Below are positions 26,445 through 64,000 of a DNA stretch of 64,000 nucleotides, piece after piece. Both the position numbers and the translations under genes were made by a program. The notes beneath the pieces were generated by a model, which worked only from the letters and a program-made list of their open reading frames with translations, was not told the origin of the DNA and ran no database searches. The first letter of the stretch is position 1; each line of letters starts with the position of its first letter. Origin of the DNA: Leptoclinus maculatus (lineage: Eukaryota; Chordata; Actinopteri; Perciformes; Stichaeidae); contig JAVDOI010000006.1 of the NCBI GenBank assembly GCA_032191485.1, positions 10,237,556 to 10,301,555 on the forward strand, in the 5' to 3' direction.

Positions 26445-27805
26445 CTGTATACACATTGGAGGGTGAGCGCTCATGAATACACATTCAACAGGGCAAAACT
26501 GCAAAGAATTCCAATGTGATCGAGGGGAGTTCCTCCTGACCTGTCGCATCCAGTCTGTTGAGATTAGATACCGCGTCGCTGTTGAACATCCAGAAATGGC
26601 CATTGTTACAGGAGAGCAGGCAGGGTTTACAGGGGGCCACGACATGATAGCCCACAACATTACCGCTGGGAGAGTGAGGGAGAGAGAATAAAGAAGAAAC
26701 GTGTGTCAGCACTTTACTCTGGGCACTTTTGAAAAGTGCTGATCCAGTAGCGGGTACCTATTATCTAACAGATGTTTGTTTTTGCCCTGTGTACAACAAC
26801 AACAAAGGGCCTGGGAATACAAAAGAGGTTCCATAAAGCCTCACTGTAGCACCAAACACTCCTTTAAATGCAGAATGGCAAAATGTCCTGTTTACTAAAT
26901 ATGTATAGAGCTTAAACAATTAGTCTACAGTTGTTTCGCAGACAATTAATGGGCAACTCTTTTGATAATTCATTATTTGAGACACTTTTCAAGTAGAAAC
27001 ACCAACAATTCACTGGTTTCAGCTTCTTAAATATGAAAATGTGCAGCTTTTCTCAGTTTTATATTACTGTAAATTGAATATCTTTGGATTATTATGGACA
27101 TTTTTCACTATTGCCTTTCTATTTATTTGATGATTCCCTTCCTGATTAAACAGTTGGTCTATTAAACGTCAATGAAAACACTACACTGCAGCTCTACAGG
27201 TGTATATTGTGAAAAAACAGCTACATGGGAAAGACCTGCTTGTTTGCTGTGCTAACTGTGCTTTTTTATCACCATCTCACATTAGCAGATGGTCTTCCTA
27301 AAGCAAACCCTGCAGGCTATAGAGGAACTTTACATACCACTTGAGACAAGCGATGTCTCTCAGTTTGCATTTGCAGCTTTCAGTAGAGTAGCAGCTGGCC
27401 ACAAAGTCAACAGTTCTTGGGGGAGGGTGCGTGTAATGAGAAACAAACAGAGCCATGAAAGGTTAAAACCCACATTAATATCACATTTTCATGCAACAAA
27501 CCCTGTTAATCATAGTGTGTGTGTGTCTCTATTCCCACCAAATGATCAGTTAGAAGTCAGTTAGCTGCGGTTTGTTTCCAGAACATCTTACCCTGACAAC
27601 AACAGCAGACATAAACAAAGGCTAGCAGCGTTGCTAGCTAGATTAGCACTTACCTGTTGGGAGGTATATCAGTCGAGAAGAGCTCAACCTCCGTGTCTGC
27701 GAGAAGCACGGCTTTCATGCCTCTCGTGCAGAGCAGACTTTCACAAAACATGCAGTTCACCTGGGTCACACACTTGTTTTTGAAATTAGCGTTCGATGTA
27801 GACAT
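26350..27805 (-). CDS. fam72: fam72: FAM72 family protein, complete, 4 coding exons
   Basis: Splicing 27805-27654, 27415-27338, 26665-26541 and 26444-26350 on the minus strand gives 150 codons including TAG, so 149 residues, the same length as human FAM72A. Conserved blocks seen are RGMKAVLLADTE, FSTDIPP, CKCKLRDIACLKCGN, VGYHVVAPC, LLSCNNGHFWMF, NRLDATG, LLLWGDLPE and a C-terminal EECIR. Regularly spaced cysteines (C-x2-C, C-x-C, C-x2-C, C-x2-C and others) suggest a zinc-binding fold; that is inference. From the literature, FAM72A binds the nuclear uracil-DNA glycosylase UNG2 and lowers its level; Trp125, reported as needed for that contact, is present here as codon 125. All introns are GT-AG (238, 672 and 96 bp). 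The gene is divergent to srgap2, as in human. No disruption seen; this is a functional-looking single copy. Confidence 0.96.
26541..26665 (-). CDS. fam72: fam72 coding exon 3
   Basis: 125 bp encoding the most conserved part of the family: GNVVGYHVVAPC, LLSCNNGHFWMFNSDAV and NRLDATG. The acceptor has a strong pyrimidine tract (CTCCCTCACTCTCCCAG); the donor is GTCAGG, weak at +3 but acceptable. Four cysteines sit in two C-x2-C pairs around residues 77-98. Confidence 0.96.
26905..27175 (-). repeat. Teleost dispersed repeat ('ggctgcaac' type) in fam72 intron 2
   Basis: The stretch has the wording of a very common teleost repeat whose ends read like AGGGCTGCAACTAACGATTA. Here I recognise the internal part (cagcttcttaaatatgaaaa, then tttatattactgtaaattga and atatctttgg) and the tail resembling 'catttttcactat'. 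It is diverged and both ends are eroded. The family name is not assigned. Confidence 0.6.
27338..27415 (-). CDS. fam72: fam72 coding exon 2
   Basis: 78 bp, entered and left in phase 2. It encodes TVDFVASCYSTESCKCKLRD and then IACLK plus two bases of a Cys codon. The acceptor is CCCCCAAG and the donor GTATGT. The CKCKL and DIACLKC motifs identify the family. Confidence 0.94.
27654..27805 (-). CDS. fam72: fam72 coding exon 1
   Basis: It encodes residues 1-50 plus two bases of codon 51, from MSTSNANF to DIPPN. The start ATG (27805-27803) has A at -3 and is the only ATG in this frame before the upstream stop; it also aligns with the family's MSTN start. The frame stays open about 100 bp upstream without another ATG, so that part is read as 5' UTR. 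The exon ends CAACAG followed by the donor GTAAGTGC. Confidence 0.95.
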
Positions 27806-28500
27806 TGTTGTCCTGCTAAGATGGAGGTGCTCTCTCGCTCTTTCTGTTCCCAAACAGCAAATGCAGCAGAAAAAAAACAACAAGAATCGCGGACTGATGA
27901 TGCTCACTGCGCGCTCAATTCGGGATGATAAACCTCGATTTTGCCGTTAACTTCGCAAGCGTTTACGCTAATAATAACGTCCGTGTGCAAACGTTAGCCT
28001 TTCCTAACGACAAAACGGGAAGGCTAACGTCAGTGTATAGAACAAACGCACGGAAAGTGTATATTTCCGCGAAAGGATTTCTATATAAAAGAAAGTTGTT
28101 AACTGTATTATTGATAGATACACGATATCTAGCCTGTTTCACACGACTGCCTCAGCATCCATTCGGATGTGGTTAACAGCTAACTCAACCACTGTCAGCT
28201 TTGTTTACAACTTCCTGGTATTTAACGATACTTCCTGAAACTATCTTTAAAAGACTGTATATCTGACTCTGATTGGATACTTTCCATGGTAACCAACGCC
28301 ATTGGACACCTTCATTACAAAGTCGGATTTTAATTGGTTATAAATTATCGTTGAAAAGCCCACGTTCAAAAATCCCGAAGACCCATTGGTGTGCTTGCAT
28401 GTCACTCAAATTCTGTTCGACCAATCGTCACAGAAGGCGGGACTTGTCGTTTAGTTGGTGCTAAAAAGTTAATGCGTGGAGAGATGGGTCGTCTGTTAAA
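27806..28500. promoter_or_regulatory. Likely divergent fam72/srgap2 promoter: CCAAT cluster and ETS-like pair
   Basis: On the plus strand ATTGG occurs at 28272-28276, 28301-28305, 28333-28337 and 28385-28389, and CCAAT at 28421-28425: five NF-Y-type boxes in 154 bp at about 30-50 bp spacing. Four of them read CCAAT towards fam72. Two ACTTCCTG motifs (28210-28217 and 28230-28237), 20 bp apart, match ETS sites. TTCAAA at 28365-28370 reads TTTGAA towards fam72, which resembles a cell-cycle CHR element. A TATA-like TATATAAAAG lies near 28082 facing srgap2. Multiple CCAAT boxes with a CHR are typical of G2/M genes, and human FAM72 expression is proliferation-linked, so cell-cycle control is a reasonable inference. 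The TSS positions are unknown. Confidence 0.55.
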
Positions 28501-29269
28501 TAGACAGCAACTTAAATGACACTATTTCTGTTAGACGTTGTTGTTGGGGAGTACAAAACAATGCAAATGCATTTCCATTATGTCGAACAATGTCATCAGT
28601 GAGCATAGATAGTCAGGGTTATAGAATTGCTTGGATTTTGGCCAATTGTGGGGCTAACCGTAGCTAGCTAACTAACTTAAGGATCATTTGCGGTTTCGTT
28701 TACAAAATACTCGGTTATGCAGTCACACACATTCATCATAAAGACATATGTAAGACACATTGTCTCCTGTCAGCGGTCGTAACGTGATTGAAAGGATATA
28801 TGAAGTGACAATTAAACCCACGTTTGCTCACTTTACCCATCCCTCCATCCTCAAATTGTAACTGATCGGTCATAGAAATATTGCTTTATAACTTATCAGT
28901 TCACCTGGTTGAACAATACACACACGTGTATGACTTTTTACATGCAGTTGGGGGCTTATCTGCAACAAATGAAACCAAAATGAATACCATCCATGTGTGC
29001 ATCCATGCCTGTCCTGCGCACTGGAGCTGACCAGTGGAGACCAGCCTGCCCCTCCATATGCACTCGGTGTTCCTCCTCTCTCTCACTTCAGGAGGGGGGT
29101 AGAGGAGAGCAGCTTAGTTTAGACAGGCGGGAGGGCAGCTGGCAGAGACCACAATACCCGCTCAGCGCAAATATATAGATATATATATATAGAGAAAAAC
29201 TTCTGGAAGTGCGGACTGACATGCCATCGCTGTTAATTTTTTCAAAAAGGGAATGCATCTCCTTTCACT

Positions 29270-29573
29270 TGAAGTTGTTTGCACCATAACCGGTTTTGAG
29301 GAGGCGGTGAGGCGGATGGGAACACACAGCAGCAGCAGCGCCAAACTCACAATGCGCCCGGAGTGAACAGAGGCAGGGAGACAATACAGATCCGCGCCTA
29401 CACTGAGGAGCTGCAAACTCGCATCTGGGCTCTTTTTCCCCTTTTCAAAACCTGGTTCCAGTGTGGCATCCATCAATTCTACGGCTGGTATATATATATA
29501 TATATTTTTTGCATCGATTGTGACAAAATTGACTTCGCTGCGAGGGCAAGCGGTTTGATCTCCAAACTCAGCC
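29270..29573 (+). promoter_or_regulatory. srgap2: Probable srgap2 5' UTR with a short uORF
   Basis: The sequence upstream of the srgap2 ATG is purine-rich and GC-moderate, with AGC repeats (29329-29340) and a short TA run (29490-29505). An upstream ORF of five codons including the stop (ATG at 29352, TGA at 29364-29366, peptide MRPE) is the last ATG before the main start. The 5' limit of the exon cannot be fixed from sequence; TATA-like AT repeats at 29168-29193 are a candidate core promoter. Confidence 0.45.
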
Positions 29574-62896
<33,323 letters not shown>

Positions 62897-64000
62897 GTAA
62901 TGCTCACTCAAACACACAGTAGGACTCAAGCCCAATAAGCTGAGTCCATGTCCAAGTTCTTGCCTTGTCCATCCATCTCTGAAGAGCATCTGTTTTCTGT
63001 CTTGGCGGATTTTATTGACTGACGGCAAGTCAGCTGAACCTCAGGCCAGTTAGAGAGTTTATGTTGTCTGTGTTTCATACAGTAGTCTCATTCTTGTGTC
63101 CTTTTGGTCTCTGCCTCGCTAGTCTGAGAGAAACGAGACGAGTCAGGGTGATGGTGAGAAAGAAGAAATGAAGAAGAAGAAGAACAGATAAAGAGCGAAC
63201 TGAGGGGACAACATGAGAGGATAAGAGAGAGAGAGAACAGAAAGGGGGGGAGGAAGAGATTTCTCTGGAGATCAGAGCTTACTGTGACCTTGTAGAGAGT
63301 CTGCACCTCCAGGCAGAACATATCTAACTATAAAGCAATGTATCTCTGTCTCTACGCACGTACACGTATGTCCTTGGGATATCTTTGAGAACCGTACATC
63401 CGATCTACTTCACACTTGAAGATGTCTGTGGACTGAGTCGAGCACGTCGGCCACTGCAGGCCTTTTCAGGCCGCAGCTCATTGACTGCGGTTCACTTTTA
63501 CTGCTGGATGCTGGAATGCTAACATTACAACCAAACTCTTCTTTGAGCGGTTCTCGACAACACGACAAGCAGCACTTTCGGGGGCTAAGTATTTGGCCTG
63601 CTCCAAACGGACACGCCCCCCCCCCCCCCCCCCCCCCCCCCCCAAAAAAAATCGGGAGCCAAGCAATCAGCCCTTTCCCAACACGCACTGCACTACTACG
63701 ACCAGATGCACAAGCTCAGAGGGTCAGTGCACCACACACTGAGATACAAGAGCAGGAATTCAGTGTGTATGTATGATCTGTATGTTTTCTAATCTAGTGT
63801 CGTTTTAACAGCTGGGTTTCAGAGCAATTCATTTTGGCCGATCGTTACATCTTCAAAGGGTTAAGTGCGTATAGCCTTGAACAGGGTTTAGGGTAAAAAA
63901 TATAATGGGTTAAGTTTAAGTTAAGGATTAAAGTGAGGGAGGCTAAGCATAGGGTGTAAGAATGTATGAGAGGAAAGCCCTCACAAGTATAGTAAGATAA
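62897..64000 (+). other. srgap2: srgap2 intron 3, 5' part (runs off the window)
   Basis: It begins GTAATG after exon 3. The next expected exon, which would continue the F-BAR domain, is not found before the window end. It holds a GA/AAG-rich tract (63150-63255) and a 28-base C run (63616-63643). Confidence 0.85.
63616..63643. repeat. Poly(C) tract, 28 bases
   Basis: Homopolymer C followed directly by seven or eight A. Its length is likely to be unstable or imprecise in the assembly. Confidence 0.95.

Overview
This window is vertebrate nuclear DNA, almost certainly from a teleost fish and probably a percomorph. It is intron-rich, carries long (CA/GT)n, (CT)n and poly(C/G) tracts, and holds several dispersed repeats whose wording I know from teleost genomes. 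The recognised exons are vertebrate-type with GT-AG introns. There is no sign of bacterial organisation, and most long ORFs are microsatellite artefacts.

The core is a head-to-head gene pair. On the minus strand, fam72 (four coding exons between 26350 and 27805) is complete: splicing gives exactly 149 codons, the length of human FAM72A, and keeps the family's cysteine pattern and Trp125. On the plus strand, srgap2 (SLIT-ROBO Rho GTPase-activating protein 2) begins at 29574. Its exon 2 (57202-57394) and exon 3 (62734-62896) follow, and the gene runs off the right edge. The window holds the first 141 codons, which are the start of the F-BAR domain. The 1.77 kb between the two start codons has a cluster of CCAAT boxes and paired ETS-like sites and is the likely shared promoter. 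Human SRGAP2 and FAM72 are also divergent neighbours, so the arrangement is conserved.

Layout: 1-21.1 kb is intergenic, with microsatellites, hAT and other repeat remnants, and an AT-rich unique block at 17.9-18.8 kb that may be regulatory. At 21.1-21.65 kb there is a tentative two-exon minus-strand gene model. 23.5-26.35 kb lies downstream of fam72 and includes a 38-bp-arm hairpin and a minus-strand AATAAA. 26.35-27.8 kb is fam72 and 27.8-29.6 kb the promoter and srgap2 5' UTR. 29.6-57.2 kb is the 27.6 kb srgap2 intron 1, dense in microsatellites. 57.4-62.7 kb is intron 2 and 62.9-64.0 kb the start of intron 3.

The most interesting unexplained signal is inside srgap2 intron 2, antisense, at 60703-61129. 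A GCCATGG start, a 22-codon exon, a consensus donor, a TGACTAAC branch site, an acceptor, a 200-bp terminal reading frame and an AATAAA line up as a compact gene for an 88-residue protein that I do not recognise. A GC-rich, promoter-like stretch lies just upstream. All homology calls here are from memory of the protein families; no search was run.
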